From Hibiscus mutabilis (taxonomy: Eukaryota > Streptophyta > Magnoliopsida > Malvales > Malvaceae): a DNA stretch of 64,000 nt. The notes below the pieces were generated by a model. It was not told where the DNA came from. It ran no database searches and saw only the letters and a program-made list of their open reading frames with translations. The translations under genes were made by a program, and so were the position numbers. Where the stretch lies: contig CM033745.1 in assembly GCA_019671005.1 (NCBI GenBank), forward strand, positions 44,883,241 to 44,947,240, written 5' to 3'. Each line of letters begins with the position of its first letter. Position 1 is the first letter of the stretch. Positions 23,289 through 34,738 of this stretch are shown in pieces.

Positions 23289-24429
23289 GTTAGATTCATT
23301 TGATACTGAATTCTCATCAACTTACTACCATAGATATGACCTCAACCGTGTACTTGATGTTATAAAATCTTCATGCCAGTATAGTGACATACTAGAAGTG
23401 ATTTGCAAGCAGTGGGATGTAGCTGTTGGCTCAAACGGTTCCAGTAATGACTTTGAATCTCTGAATTCTGCTTGTTCAGAAACACGTAGAAAGGGGCAAA
23501 TTCCTACTGTTAGCTCATCACTGCCAACTGTTTCTTCTGCAGAAATATGTATGATAAAGAATGAGGCTGCTGCTGGTGGAAAACCAGAAGAAAAGGAAGC
23601 TGCTGAAAATTCTGGTCATCATGATATTGAGGTTGCAGCGCTGGCTAACATGTTGGATTTGGTGGCTGGAACTGAAATTCCATATATGAGTTCTGAAGGG
23701 TCAGCTGAAACAATTCAAATGGGTTCAGTCTTTCCTAACTTCCAGAAACAGGGGTTTGTTGGGGTCTCAAACCAATTTGAGATTCCAGGAAAATGTTCAA
23801 CTCTTGAAGACAGTTCTTTGGTATCTAATGTTGTAGATGCTAAGCAAGGAAGCAAGAAAAAGTTAGCATCTCAGCAAACTTCATGTTTCATAAATGCAAA
23901 AAGAGGTGATGCATCTCAATTTCCGCCTGGGAGTGGCTACATGAACCACTATAGTTTTGCCCAAACTGCCTCATTAGTTGTAGAAGAGTTAATGCGCAAG
24001 CCATCAGAGAAAACAAATGATGATTCCCTTGTATCTCTGGAGGAGATAATTGCGAAGCAGATGAAGGTTATTTTGAAGAAATCCAACAGGTTTCATTGGC
24101 TGGATATTCATAATCTATACATAGATGCTCGTAAAGAAAATTGTGGGTGGTGCTTCCCATGTAGATATCCTGTGGACGATACAGATTGCTTGTTTAAAAT
24201 TACTTCGAGTTGTGTTCCAGAAGTTTCTAAAAGTGAGATGGTCGACCTTCAGTTAAGGTGGAATAAAAAGGGTCATGTTATAGATGTCATATGTCATATA
24301 TTTTCCCTCGAAAATCGTTTGAATGGGCTTCTTTCGGGTCCATGGCTGAATCTACAATACATGAAGATCTGCCATAAAAGCATTCTCAAGGCATCTAGTA
24401 TTGCATCTGTTAAACGTTTATTGCTAGCG
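23289..24429 (+). pseudogene. DDT/PHD gene exon 3: central linker and Cys-rich motif, intact reading
   Basis: This exon of about 380 codons is fully open. It enters after TATTGCAG and leaves before GTAAGTATTT. It begins LDSFDTEFSSTYYHRYDLNR, has a low-complexity acidic/Ser linker, then YMNHYSFAQTASLVVEELM and the family-specific Cys cluster CGWCFPCRYPVDDTDCLF (about 24145-24200), and ends with GLLSGPWLNLQYMKICHKSI. The open reading contrasts with exons 1-2. The ORF can be extended upstream to 23089, but the acceptor at 23287-23288 and the family sequence mark the true exon start. Confidence 0.8.
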
Positions 24430-25012
24430 GTAAGTATTTTCTAGTTATTTTCTGCAAAATGTAGAGGTTTCTGTTTTATATGTTACTGCTGTCTAACTCA
24501 ATCTCTTTCAAATTTTCACTCATATGCACGCATAGAACACTGATTGCTGCGAAATGAAATTTGTTGAAAAATGTTTATTTAGTGGTGGCAGCAATAGTTG
24601 GGTCAGGTTGGGTTTCTTTTTGACTTCTGTGGACAGTTTTCCATTAAGATCATTGATATTTTTGGTTTAAGTTGGGTTGGGTTGGGTTAGGTTTTGGCTG
24701 GAGACTTGGGTTGCACAAACTTTTCCACATTATCACGTCAGAGCAAATATTCAGGTTCAAATAATCTTAGACTTTTTGTTAGGGTCGTATTAGAACCTGA
24801 GTTGTTCTAGTCAATTCTTATCTGGTTCACTCAAGATTTTTAGAAGGTTAAATGGGGTTATTTTGGTTATGTTAGCTTTTCCGACCTCAGCTCTTTCAAT
24901 AAGTTGAGCTAGATACTGGTCATCTATCAACTATAACCCCTTAAAGCATATAACACTTAGAGCTTATTCTCTATGGTTTCTGACATCATTAGTCTCATAT
25001 GTATAGTTAGAG
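24430..25012 (+). other. Intron 3 of the DDT/PHD gene
   Basis: GT at 24430 and AG at 25011-25012. It contains no repeat or gene that I recognise. Confidence 0.6.
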
Positions 25013-25259
25013 GCAAACCTGCATCATCTTGCACTTTCAACAGATTGGATGAAACATGTGGATTCTCCTGTCACTATGGGTTCAGCTTCTCATATTGTGA
25101 TTGCTTCAAGTCGTGGATCTGCCAAGCATGGGATTGCAAGAACCTCGAATCCTGCTGTTGGACCAAGTATTTGTTGGTGGAGAGGTGGTAGGGTTTCTCG
25201 TCAGTTGTTCAGCTGGAAGGTTTTACCCCGCTCTTTGGTTTCGAAGGCCGCTAGGCAAG
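25013..25259 (+). pseudogene. DDT/PHD gene exon 4: SASHIVIASSR / WWRGGR motif region
   Basis: Open in phase: ANLHHLALSTDWMKHVDSPV, TMGSASHIVIASSRGSAKHG, then ICWWRGGRVSRQLFSWKVLP and SLVSKAARQG. These blocks are conserved in the family but have no defined biochemical role that I know. Compared with the family from memory, the stretch between GIAR and ICWW looks shortened by about 15-20 residues. The acceptor is read as AG at 25011-25012 because it keeps the frame. Confidence 0.7.
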
Positions 25260-25353
25260 GTCTGCATTTTCCCTATTATTCTTTTAAGTTTTTGGTTGGT
25301 ATTGTTAAAAAAAAGCAATGATTCTGAATTTCATTAAAGCTCAAATTCTGCAG

Positions 25354-25478
25354 GTGGAGGCAAAAAGATACTGGGCATACTCTATCCTGAGAGTTCAGAT
25401 TTTTCAAAGAGAAGCAAATCTGTTGCATGGCGAGCTGCTGTTGAGTCATCAACTAATGTAGAACAACTTGCTTTCCAG
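25354..25478 (+). pseudogene. DDT/PHD gene exon 5
   Basis: A short open exon after TTCTGCAG: GGKKILGILYPESSDFSKRS and AWRAAVESSTNVEQLAFQ, ending before GTATGATTCC. The phase links exon 4 (AARQG) to exon 6 (VRELDSNIRW). The following intron is expanded to 6.2 kb by a copia insertion. Confidence 0.75.
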
Positions 25479-25847
25479 GTATGATTCCTAATGCCCTCAT
25501 GTCTTATTTGTAATAGACAGTAGCTGCAAAACCGGAGGGAAATAATGATGCCTATCTACCCGCAATGTATGTTGATTAAATTGTAGAGAAATATAGGCTA
25601 TTGACTTCCATCTTCATGCAGTTTTTCTATTATTTTGTAATTTTTTTCCACGTAGCTGCAGTGATTGCAGGCATAATATCCTGTGGCTTTAATAATTTCT
25701 TTTATTCAAATATTGATTTCTTTCTCATGAGGCAACATGGGAAAAGACTATATCACTACATATAAACCCATGAGGCTGTATGGAAAAAGACTATATATAA
25801 CTTTGGAAAAATTCAAATGGGTATATGTAAATAAAAAATAATTTATC

Positions 25848-25852
25848 ATAAT
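25848..25852. other. Target-site duplication ATAAT, left copy
   Basis: ATAAT directly precedes the LTR start TGTAGAG and is repeated at 30763-30767 directly after the second LTR. Confidence 0.9.
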
Positions 25853-26116
25853 TGTAGAGAGTAGTAAAAACAGAAGAGAAAGTTTGTGAAAACAGAAGAG
25901 AAAGTTTCTGTTTATTCGAATGAATCACATAGGTTACAACATAGAACTCTTTTATAGAGTCCTTGAGGATTTAACTCTAACTAGGACTCCTAACAATAGA
26001 AGACTTCTTAGATAACTCTTAATCTTTATCCTACTAATAGATAACTCTTGATCTTTTACATGACTTACAAGACTTTTACATTACATACAACTCTATACAT
26101 ATCGTATTATCCTACA
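25853..26116 (-). repeat. 3' LTR of the intronic copia element
   Basis: 264 bp, TG...CA ends, with 262 of 264 positions the same as the copy at 30499-30762. It contains a direct repeat of AACAGAAGAGAAAGTTT near one end. Confidence 0.92.
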
Positions 26117-26126
26117 CTCCCCCTTA
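26117..26126 (-). other. Polypurine tract of the intronic copia element
   Basis: On the minus strand TAAGGGGGAG lies directly before the 3' LTR, the position and composition expected for the plus-strand primer. Confidence 0.8.
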
Positions 26127-27629
26127 AGCTGGAGAGTATACGTTGTATAGTCCCAGCTTGGATAAGAACTCATCAAAAATTGATTTGGGTAAAGCTTTTG
26201 TGAGTACATCAGCTAGCTGTCCTTCTGTAGGAGTATATAACAAAGAAGCTATCCCATTGTTAACCTTTTCCGAAATAAAATGCTCGTCTATTTCAACATG
26301 TTTTGTTCTGTCATGTTGAACTGGATTCCTAGCAATTTGAATTGCTGATTGGTTATCACACAAGATCTCAAACTTATTTTCTTGGTCGTGTTTAACTCCT
26401 CGGTAGCTTAAGTAGCCAAATTCCTTCACACATTCCTAGTGCCAAAGCTCGAATTCCGCCTCTGCATTGCTTCGAGACAAGCGATTGCTTCTTACTTCTC
26501 CAAGTTACGAGATTTCCCCAAACAAAAGTACAAGAGCCACCTGGTTGATCTTCTTTCGGTGAGTTCTCATTGACTAGCTAGAGTCAGTGAATACTTTCAC
26601 AGATCTATCTCGTGTCTTTTTAAACAATAAACCATGTCCAGAGTCTTCTTCAAGTACCAGAGGATTCATTTTGTTGCTGCCATGTGTTCTTCATTTGGAC
26701 TGTTCATATCTTTGTGGGATCACATTAATCGGAAAAGCAATGTCTGGCCTGGTGAGTGATAGATAGATCAATTTTCCCACTAATCTCTGAAACCTTTCTT
26801 TGTCAACTAAAGAGCCTGTTTCATTAGTAAATTTCAAGCCTGCCTCCATTGGTGTATCATTTGGTTTACACCCTAGCATTCCGACTTCATCTAGTAGATC
26901 AAGGACATACTTCATCCGATTTATCACCAACCCCTTACTTGACCTTGCAACCTCCATGCCCAAAAAATATCTAAGCTTCCCCAAGTCTTTTGTTTCAAAC
27001 TCTATATTCAGAAGATTCTTCAAGCAGCTAATTTCTTCATCATCATCCCCTGTCAAGATTATGTCATCCACATAAACAATTAAGATAACCCTTTTATTTT
27101 TTGAAGTTACCTTAATAAAGAGTGTATGATCAGCTAGTGATTTACTGTATCCATTCTTGAGAATAACCACAGTAAACTGTCAAACCAAGCTCGAGGAGAT
27201 TGCTTTAGGCCATAAAGTGACTTGTTGAGCTTACAAATTTTCTGATTTCCCTCAACTGATCTCGGACGGTGGGATCTTCATATAAACTTCCTCCTCTAAC
27301 TTCCCATTAAGAAATGCATTCTTGACATCCAGTTGGTGTAGATTCCAATCATTGTTGTGACAAGACTTAACAAAACTCGAATAGTGTTGAGTTTTTGCCT
27401 TTGGAGCAAAGGTTTCAGTATAATCAATCCCATAGGTCTGTGTATATCCTTTAGCCACGAGCCTTGCTTTATATCTCTGCAAACCGCCATCGAGTTATAT
27501 TTCACGAAAAAGACCCATTTACAAATGACAAGTTTTTTACCTTGGGAAGATCCATTATTGTCCGGTACCATTTTTCTCAAGTGCACTAATTTCTTCTTCA
27601 ATGACCCTTCTCCACTTAGGATGATTTAG
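26124..27629 (-). pseudogene. Copia RT and RNase H pseudogene
   Basis: On the minus strand, KKLVICKWVFFVKYNS, RYKARLVAKGYTQTYGIDYT and DVKNAFLNGKLEEEVYM (27601-27252, two frames) are followed by NGYSKSLADHTLFIK and YVDDIILTGDD (27170-26691), and by RNase H with LCDNQSAIQIARNPVQHDRT and DVLTKALP (26429-26124). The YVDD catalytic box is intact. Deletions around 27180-27260 and a rearranged or shifted stretch at 26430-26690 break the frame. RT copies the RNA to cDNA; this copy cannot make the enzyme. Confidence 0.88.
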
Positions 27630-27723
27630 TGCCTCATCAATAGTTGTAGGAACTTCTTTTTCATCTAAACTTCTTTGTAAAAGCTTTAAAGGATGGCATC
27701 AATGAGTTGTAAGCAACAAACTT

Positions 27724-28980
27724 CTAGATAGGATGTTTAGTGCTTTGTCTAACTCCTTTTCTAATAGCAATAGGAAAATCATCCAAATTAGGAGTAGTAG
27801 ACTTATCGATTACATTTCCTTCATCTTCCATATTGGCAATTGGACTCAAATCCAATTCTCGGCAAGTGTCGATTGCAAGATGACCGGGTATAGTTTTCTT
27901 TCTCCTTGTATAGGTCAAAAGTTGTTTGGGAGGAGTAGGTGTTTTGGAAGGATATTGAGAAGTTGTTGGTGTTTGTAAAGGAGATACAGGTGAGAAATCT
28001 GAGGGTGTTGTAGGCAACAAGGACGGATTTGTGGAGTGAGTGGATGAAAAATCTGAAGGTATAGAAACAATAGGAGAGATTATTACGATGTTGGTAGGAA
28101 GGTCAAGATCATCCCAATTCTCCCCCTGAGTTGCAGTCGTAGTAAAGTAAGGGTCCTGTTCAAAAAAGGTAAGATCCATAGTAACAAAAATTTTTCGAGA
28201 TGGTGGATGATAGCATTTATAGTCCTTCTTAAGTGAAGAGTACCCTACTAGCACACACTTTACAGATCTAGGATCTAACTTGGACCTATTACTGGCTGAA
28301 TTATGAATAAAAACTGTACACCCAAAGATCTTAGGAGGTAATGTACAAGAAAGAGGCTTAAAGTGGGGATATTTGTCCAAGAAAATGGATTGAGGGGTTT
28401 GAAATTTCAAAACCTTACTGGGCATGCGATTGATCAAGTATGTGGCAGTTAACAAGGGTTCTCCCCACAAGTACTTAGGAACATTATTGGTAAATAAAAG
28501 GGATCGAGTGACTTCAAGAAGGTGTCTATTCTTTCTTTTTGCTACTCCATTATGTTGGGGAGTGTCAACACAGGAACTAATCTGAACTATCCCCTTTTTT
28601 CGAAAGGAATCACCCAAAGACCTAGCAAAAAATTCACTGCCATTATCAGACTTAAACAATTGGATTTTAGTATGGAATTAGGTAATGACCATGGTGTAAA
28701 ATTTCTCAAAGATGCTTTGGGTTTGATTTTTTTCTTTCATCAAATAAGTCCAAATAGTCCTACTATGATCATCAATAAAAGTAATAAACCACTTACAACC
28801 ATCAGCATTCTTCACTCTAGAAGGGCCCCAAACATCACTATGGATCAAAGAAAAAGGGTGAGATGGTTTATAAGTAGATGGCAAATAGGATGCTTTGGTT
28901 TGTTTAGCAAGAGAGCGAGATATGGCATTTAAATAAGCTTGGCTTTTTATTGATGAATAAGGAAGGGTACAATTTTGCAA
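27724..28980 (-). pseudogene. Copia integrase pseudogene with Glu-to-Lys at the catalytic position
   Basis: On the minus strand, HSDVWGPSRV and FITFIDDHSRTIW (28980-28678), then KSDNGSEF, DTPQHNGVAKRKNRHLLEV and FGCTVFIHN (28659-27724) form the integrase core. The two Asp residues are present. The third acid, Glu of the usual GVAERKN, is Lys (codon at 28537-28539). A single TAA at 28678-28680 splits the frame. The tail is rich in Pro, Ser and Thr, as is usual before the RT in copia polyproteins. Confidence 0.9.
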
Positions 28981-30454
28981 GATATTGAAAACTAGGATGA
29001 CCTAACCTAAAGTGCCACAATAAAACATCATTACTTTGTCCTAAGGTGTAAAGGAACAAGGAGATTGAGAGATAGAAGAGGGTGGATTGCCATGAAGAAC
29101 ATAGAGGCCATTGTGCAATCTAGCATTGCCAATCATTGTCTTCGACTCCATTGCTTGCAAAACACAACCTGAAGCATTAAAAATTGTGGAACAATTTAAA
29201 TCATTGAAAGCTTGCTATGAGATATCGGGTTGCGAGCAAGATTGAGAACAAATAAGACATCATGGAGCAACAGATTTTCATTAATACTAATAGAACCACA
29301 ACCCGAATTAGAGAAAGTGAGCCATCGTGAGTTTTAATCGATCTACTAGAAGAAGATCTTTGTGTATTGAAGGAACAATTCCTTGTTACTACCATATGGT
29401 CGATGCCCCCAGTCAATGATCCAAGTTGGAGTAAGTTGTGTGGATAATAGGGGCTGTAGGAAAGGAGTTACCTTGATTTCTTTCATGGCTAGATTTGCCT
29501 CACGGGGCTTGTAAACTTTCCGAACAATTTCGGGAGGTCTTGATCATTCCTTGGTAAAACTTGTGACACTCGGCGAGGCGAAGCGAGATGGGACTGTGTG
29601 TCTCTAGAAGACCTTGGCTTCCAATCGATGGTTTACCATGAAGCTTCCAAAGACTTCTCCTTGGAATGGCCTGGTTTCTTGCAATGCTCACACGGGGCCT
29701 GCCTTTTCTAGTAGAAGTTGTGCGAGTGAGAAGAGCAGATCCTTCATGGGAAGAATATTGAGAGAGCATCACATTGCGCCTGCTTTCCTCCTTCTTAAGC
29801 TGCAGAAAAAAACTTCTCTAATCGAAGGAAGAGGGAGCTGCCAAGAATCCTACTACGAACTGCATCTAATTCTTTATTTAATCCATGAAGAAACGGAAAA
29901 TTCTGCGTTGTGCAAGTAATTTTCTTGTACAGAGCAAACATCTCTTGGTGTCTCCCATTCATTACATTCATAAAGATCTATTTGCGCCAAAAAGCATTTA
30001 GTGTGTTGTAGTATAGAGTGGTGGCATTCCTTCTTGTTTGAGAACCGAAGCGACCTTCAATCCCATACAATTTTGAGATGTTATACGTACTCGAATATGT
30101 TTCTTGGACAGCCCTCCAGATTCAAATTCTGCTGTTTGGTAAAGAAGAAAGTTCCGCCTACACTAGGGGTCATAGAATTGAGCAACCAGGACATCACACG
30201 GCTATTTTCCCGCATCCATTTGGTATAACCAAAGCAGCGGTGGTCGTAGGCTGTTCAATCTCCCCGTGAGATAGCCCAATTTGCCTAAATCCGAGATAAA
30301 AATCTTGATGATTGAGACCATTCCAAATAATTATTGCCATTGATCGATGACAAGTAATAACAAGGCTGGAAGTTTCATTGAGATCATCGAAACCAGAAAA
30401 AATTTCTGGTGAAGAAGTAATTTCGATCGAGGAAGAAGAAGAAGAATTGGCCAT
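28981..30454 (-). pseudogene. Copia gag and protease region, heavily degraded
   Basis: On the minus strand the gag start reads MANSSSSSSIEITSSPEIFS (30454), then the frame drifts by several indels. A zinc knuckle CEHCKKPGHSKEK is readable near 29690, but the last Cys is lost by a one-base change of length before WKLHGKPSIGSQ. From 29450 to 28981, protease and gag-pre-integrase pieces (for example ARSLAKQTKASYLP) are scattered over frames. Confidence 0.8.
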
Positions 30455-30483
30455 CGACTAGGGTTTTATTTAGAGGATCGAAA

Positions 30484-30498
30484 CCCAAGCTGATACCA
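30484..30498 (-). other. Primer-binding site of the intronic copia element
   Basis: On the minus strand TGGTATCAGCTTGGG follows the 5' LTR directly. The first nine bases match the initiator tRNA-Met 3' end used by copia elements. Confidence 0.85.
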
Positions 30499-30762
30499 TG
30501 TAGAGAGTAGTAAAAACAGAAGAGAAAGTTTGTGAAAACAGAAGAGAAAGTTTCTGTTTATTCGAATGAATCACATAGGTTACAACATAGAACTCTTTTA
30601 TAGAGTCCTTGAGGATTTAACTCTAACTAGGACTCTTAACAATAGAAGACTTCTTAGATAACTCTTAATCCTTATCCTACTAATAGATAACTCTTGATCT
30701 TTTACATGACTTACAAGACTTTTACATTACATACAACTCTATACATATCGTATTATCCTACA
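30499..30762 (-). repeat. 5' LTR of the intronic copia element
   Basis: 264 bp with TG...CA ends, followed by the target duplication ATAAT at 30763-30767. As the transcription-driving LTR it points away from exon 6, antisense to the host gene. Confidence 0.92.
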
Positions 30763-30767
30763 ATAAT

Positions 30768-31669
30768 ATAATGCATTAAAGAATTATTCTTTTTTCCACG
30801 TAAAAAGAAGTATCAATTCTCTCTGTTTTAAAAATTTTCTTGATTAAAAGCTTTAAAAGGCAAAAAAGGTTTTATTGTTAGAAGGGGAATTTCTTGGGCT
30901 TCTGTGTCAGTTTTCATCATGGCCATGTTAAAATCACTTTTGGGAAGGGCGGAATTTTGGGTCTTTGTTTTTGGTAACTTATGCAATTAACTTTTATTTG
31001 GAATTAGATATTTTCGGTTGTTTTAGGGAAGAGAATGGTGGTTGATCTACCATTTTAGATGTATGTTAGAGAAAGATAAAGTGCTTCAATTGAAGAGGAA
31101 AGAATAACGGATAGAAATGGTGTGTTCACTGGTGGTGTTTTCTGCAAAGATGAGATGCAGTAGATGTTGTAATTGAGATTTAAGGCTGTTGAGAGGTGAA
31201 AGTATGGAGGTGGCTGGGTTGAAGAGAGGAACAACCCTAGAAGGAAGATGATGGGTTTGACAAGAAGCCAGAATTAATTGGCTTGACAGTTCTGGCAGTT
31301 CGAAAAAGTTTAGTTTTTGCCCGGGGTCCCCAATAGGATTCAACTTTAGATTCTGACTTCTGCATTTCCACCTTTTTTTGCACATATTAGATATGTATGC
31401 AAAGCAAATGCTATTTGGTTCTAATGTTTGTGGTATTGTTTATTTAATTTTGGCCAACTATGGTTACATCATTAAGCTGTATGTATTTATTTATTAATGT
31501 CTTAAGTGGACACAAGGCAGTTTATTATATTTTGCAGTTGACCTTACATGGTTGGTTGGTTGCCTTGATTATTTGCATTCCCGAGTACATGTTTTAAATA
31601 AAGGTTATCAAAGTTTTCATGAACAAGCCACTCTTTCGATTGCTGGCTTATTTTTTGTTATATTTTCAG
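30768..31669 (+). other. Remainder of intron 5
   Basis: AT-rich intron sequence up to the acceptor TATTTTCAG at 31661-31669. The minus-strand ORF at 31086-31385 has no recognisable family and is treated as chance. Confidence 0.55.
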
Positions 31670-32127
31670 GTAAGAGAACTTGATTCAAACATTAGGTGGG
31701 ATGACATTGAAAACACACATGCTCTTGCTACATTAGATAAGGACTTTAAGAAATCAATTAGACTATTCAAGAAATGTGTTGTGCGCCGAAAATCCATAGA
31801 GGGAGATGTGAAGTATCTTCTTGATTTTGGGAAGAGGAGAATCATCCCTGACATTGTCAAAAGATATGGGACTGTTGTTGAAGAATCTTTAAGTGAAAGA
31901 AAGAAATATTGGTTGAATGAATCTTATGTGCCCTTGCATCTTGTGAAAAGTTTCGAAGAGAGGAAAATTGCCCGGATGTCTAATAAGATGATTTCTGAAA
32001 AATCTTCTGAGATCTGTAGTGTGGCAAAGAAGTCATCAAAGAACAAGGGTTTCCCCTATCTCTTCTCTAAAGCTGAAAGGTCAGAGTATTATCAATGTGG
32101 GCACTGTAACAAAGATGTCCTCATCAG
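31670..32127 (+). pseudogene. DDT/PHD gene exon 6: conserved block and start of second PHD finger
   Basis: Open throughout: VRELDSNIRWDDIENTHALA, KKSIRLFKKCVVRRKSIEGD, YLLDFGKRRIIPDIVKRYGT and SERKKYWLNESYVPLHLVKS, all strongly conserved in the family. It ends with FSKAERSEYYQCGHCNKDVL, the first zinc ligands of the second PHD finger. The donor GTAGAAAC follows at 32128. Confidence 0.8.
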
Positions 32128-32185
32128 GTAGAAACAATCATTCTATTACCTTTGAGTGCTTTATCATTTCTTATAGTTTTTAGCT

Positions 32186-34112
32186 ATGTTGCACAAATAC
32201 GGGGACGGGATGAGAAACGACATAAAATTAGAAAATACAATACTAAAGTGTCAAATATAATGCTAAACAAAGCATATGCAAAAGCCATGCCTTTTTGCAA
32301 TTATATTATACTTACAAAAGAAAATACAAGTAAGCTTGTAGCTTTAAGCCTTTAACAATAATATGCAAAAAACATTATTAGATGAGTCTAGTACCTAGGG
32401 TTTTGTTTAGTTTTAAAACTCTTCCCATAAAATCCATATAGTAATGAGAAACTAATTTAATTTCCACTTTCCCAATTCCTTTCCTCCACTTTCTTATCAA
32501 CCAAGAAGAATATTTTTTTGTGACGAAAAGGGGCACAAAATTCACAAAGGAATCAAATCATCAAAGTCCAAATCACCCAGACTGAAAGTCACTAAAAAAC
32601 CAACAAATCAAACGCAAGACATTAACCATAGAACAAAACACAAAGCAAGAAATATAAAAAAACAAACATTTCATACAAGTACTAACTACAACAATAAGAA
32701 TAACAGCAGAGCACCAGTCCAAGACAAAGGCAGTCTTTTTTTTCTTACAGTTTAATACGTATGCGATTCAATCAAACAACAAGGCCTTGGTCAATTCAAT
32801 TAGTGCCCATATACAATGAAAAGAAAGAATAATACCGAAGGAAGTGGTCGACAATTTGGCCTTAAAAGTTAAAATCCATGAATTAAGGGGAGACATACCT
32901 AAAAGTTCAAATACAGGAAGTGACCGACCTCCTTGGTCGATGTCGTCTCTTTACCAATTGCACTTGCCCTCTCTCATTGTCGAGTAAGAATTAAGAAAAA
33001 GTGAGTTCACAGAGTTAGACAGCTTGAGTTTTCATTTTGGTTGGTCTTTCTTTTTAATTTTTTAAGTTAAAATGACAAAAGTATTTTTGAAAGTAGTTTG
33101 GGATGTTATAAATATTTTTGGGACGTTTTGGGGACGACATGTGACCTTCACATGCGTTACTTTTTACATTTTAACTTAAAAAATAAAAAAATGACAACCT
33201 AAATGAAAACCTAAGCTGTCCAATTCTGTGAACTCTTATTTTCTTAATTCTTACTCGGCAATTGGAGAGGGAAGTACAACTGGTTAGAGACACAACAACC
33301 AAAGAGGCCGACCACTTCTTGGATTTCAACTTTTAGGTTTGTCTTCCTTTACTTCGTGGATTTTAACTTTTAATGCTACTTCCTTCGGTACTATTCCCTT
33401 TCTTTTCATTGTATGTGAGCACCGATTGAATTGACCAAGACCTTGTTTGATTGATTCGCATGCATTTTGAATTGTAAGAAAATAAAAGAAAACCGTCTTG
33501 TGGTGCTCTGTTATTTTTTGTTGTTGTAGTTAATACTTCTATGAAATGTTTGTTTTTGGGTATTTCTTGCTTTGTGTTCTGTTCTATGGTTGTTGTCTTG
33601 TGTTTGATTTGTTGGTTTTTTGGGGATTTCAATTTGGGTGATTTGGACTCTAATAATTTGATTATTTTTTGCCTTTTTTTGTCATGGTGATATGGTCTTC
33701 TTGGTTGATAGGAAAGTGGAAATTAAGTTGGTTACTGTATGGATTTTATGTGAAGAATCAAAATCTAGGTACTAACTCATCTAATAATGTTTTTTTTTTG
33801 CATATCATTTGTTAAAGGCTTAAAGCTACAAGCTTCTTGTATTTCCTTTTGCAAGTATAATATAATAACAAAAAGGCATGGCTTTTGTGTAAAATTGTTC
33901 TAGACTTAATTTATTGTTTGAGATTTGACACTCTGGTTTGTTTATGAATTTTATTTTCCAATTCACTATGAGTATGAACTTTAAGGAATATTTATGACTA
34001 TTTTTACATCTATTTAGAATTTTAAAATTTACTTTATATGTTGTACCTGTAATTTTGGAAATTGGTATTTCCCGTCTTCGTATCAATGCAACATAGGTTT
34101 CTACAAATCCTT
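32186..34112. mobile_element. Foldback (long inverted-repeat) element in intron 6
   Basis: The left arm, about 32186-33070, is matched in reverse complement by the right arm, about 33160-34112. Examples are CTATGTTGCA at the left edge with TGCAACATAG at the right edge, CATTATTAGATGAGT with ACTCATCTAATAATG, and TACCGAAGGAAGT with ACTTCCTTCGGTA. The loop is about 90 bp and contains GGGACGTTTTGGGGACG. No ORF of a transposase is seen, so it is a non-autonomous foldback or MULE/hAT-derived element. GTTTTTA and GTTTCTA flank it, a possible decayed target duplication. Confidence 0.85.
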
Positions 34113-34543
34113 GTCTCAATTCGATGTCAGTCCTTGTTTTAAAAATTATCTAATAAATAGGACTGAAAAGAAAAAAAAACTTAAAAGATATGGTTTGTTA
34201 GATACCAGAGCATGATGTTAAAATTGACATTTTAACATTTTTTTGCTAGTGTTTAATTCTTTACAAGATAATGCCACTGACTATATTTAGGATGGAGAAT
34301 TATTTAGTCTACATGATTCATATTCAAAGCACTAAATAGTAATAAACCCTTCATAGAGAAATGATCCAAAGCTTCAAAGTTTAGGGATAAGTTTTTGATC
34401 AGAACTAGTGATAAGTTTTTGGTTTGAATGGATTTTCAGGGATACCCATTTTCATAGTTTATGGCCTAATACTTAATGAGTTATTCCTGAATTTTTTTCT
34501 TTTTCTTTTGATTTTTTTGTTTTTGTTTTTATCAAATTGGCAG

Positions 34544-34572
34544 GGAAGCTGTCTGCTGTCAGTATTGTAAGG
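34544..34572 (+). pseudogene. DDT/PHD gene exon 7 (29-bp micro-exon of the second PHD finger)
   Basis: Between GGCAG and GTAAGTGG lies a 29-base exon coding (with split codons) REAVCCQYCKG. It joins exon 6 CGHCNKDVLI to exon 8 YFHKRHVRKS in phase and supplies zinc-binding Cys residues. Confidence 0.8.
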
Positions 34573-34738
34573 GTAAGTGGTGCTCTTCTACATTAATAAA
34601 GTGTATTTGTCTTGTTCTTAAGTGCTTGATTTGTTTTACGAAGTGATGCTCTGCATGACTGATGTTATTGCTTTTATGAGCTTCCAATCATACGTGCTTT
34701 TCTATTTCACATTTCTGATTAGTTTGATATAATTTCAG

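Larger units (their letters stand above)
25853..30762 (-). mobile_element. Structurally complete, coding-defective Ty1/copia retrotransposon in intron 5
   Basis: The 4910-bp element has two 264-bp LTRs (TGTAGAGAG...TATCCTACA), the target duplication ATAAT, a tRNA-Met-like primer-binding site and a polypurine tract. Gag, integrase, RT and RNase H are in copia order on the minus strand, antisense to the host gene. The LTRs differ at two positions only (C/T near 25990 versus its partner, and T/C near 26024 versus its partner), pointing to recent insertion, yet the genes have many frameshifts and one altered integrase catalytic residue. The insertion lies wholly within intron 5 and both splice borders remain. 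Confidence 0.92.
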
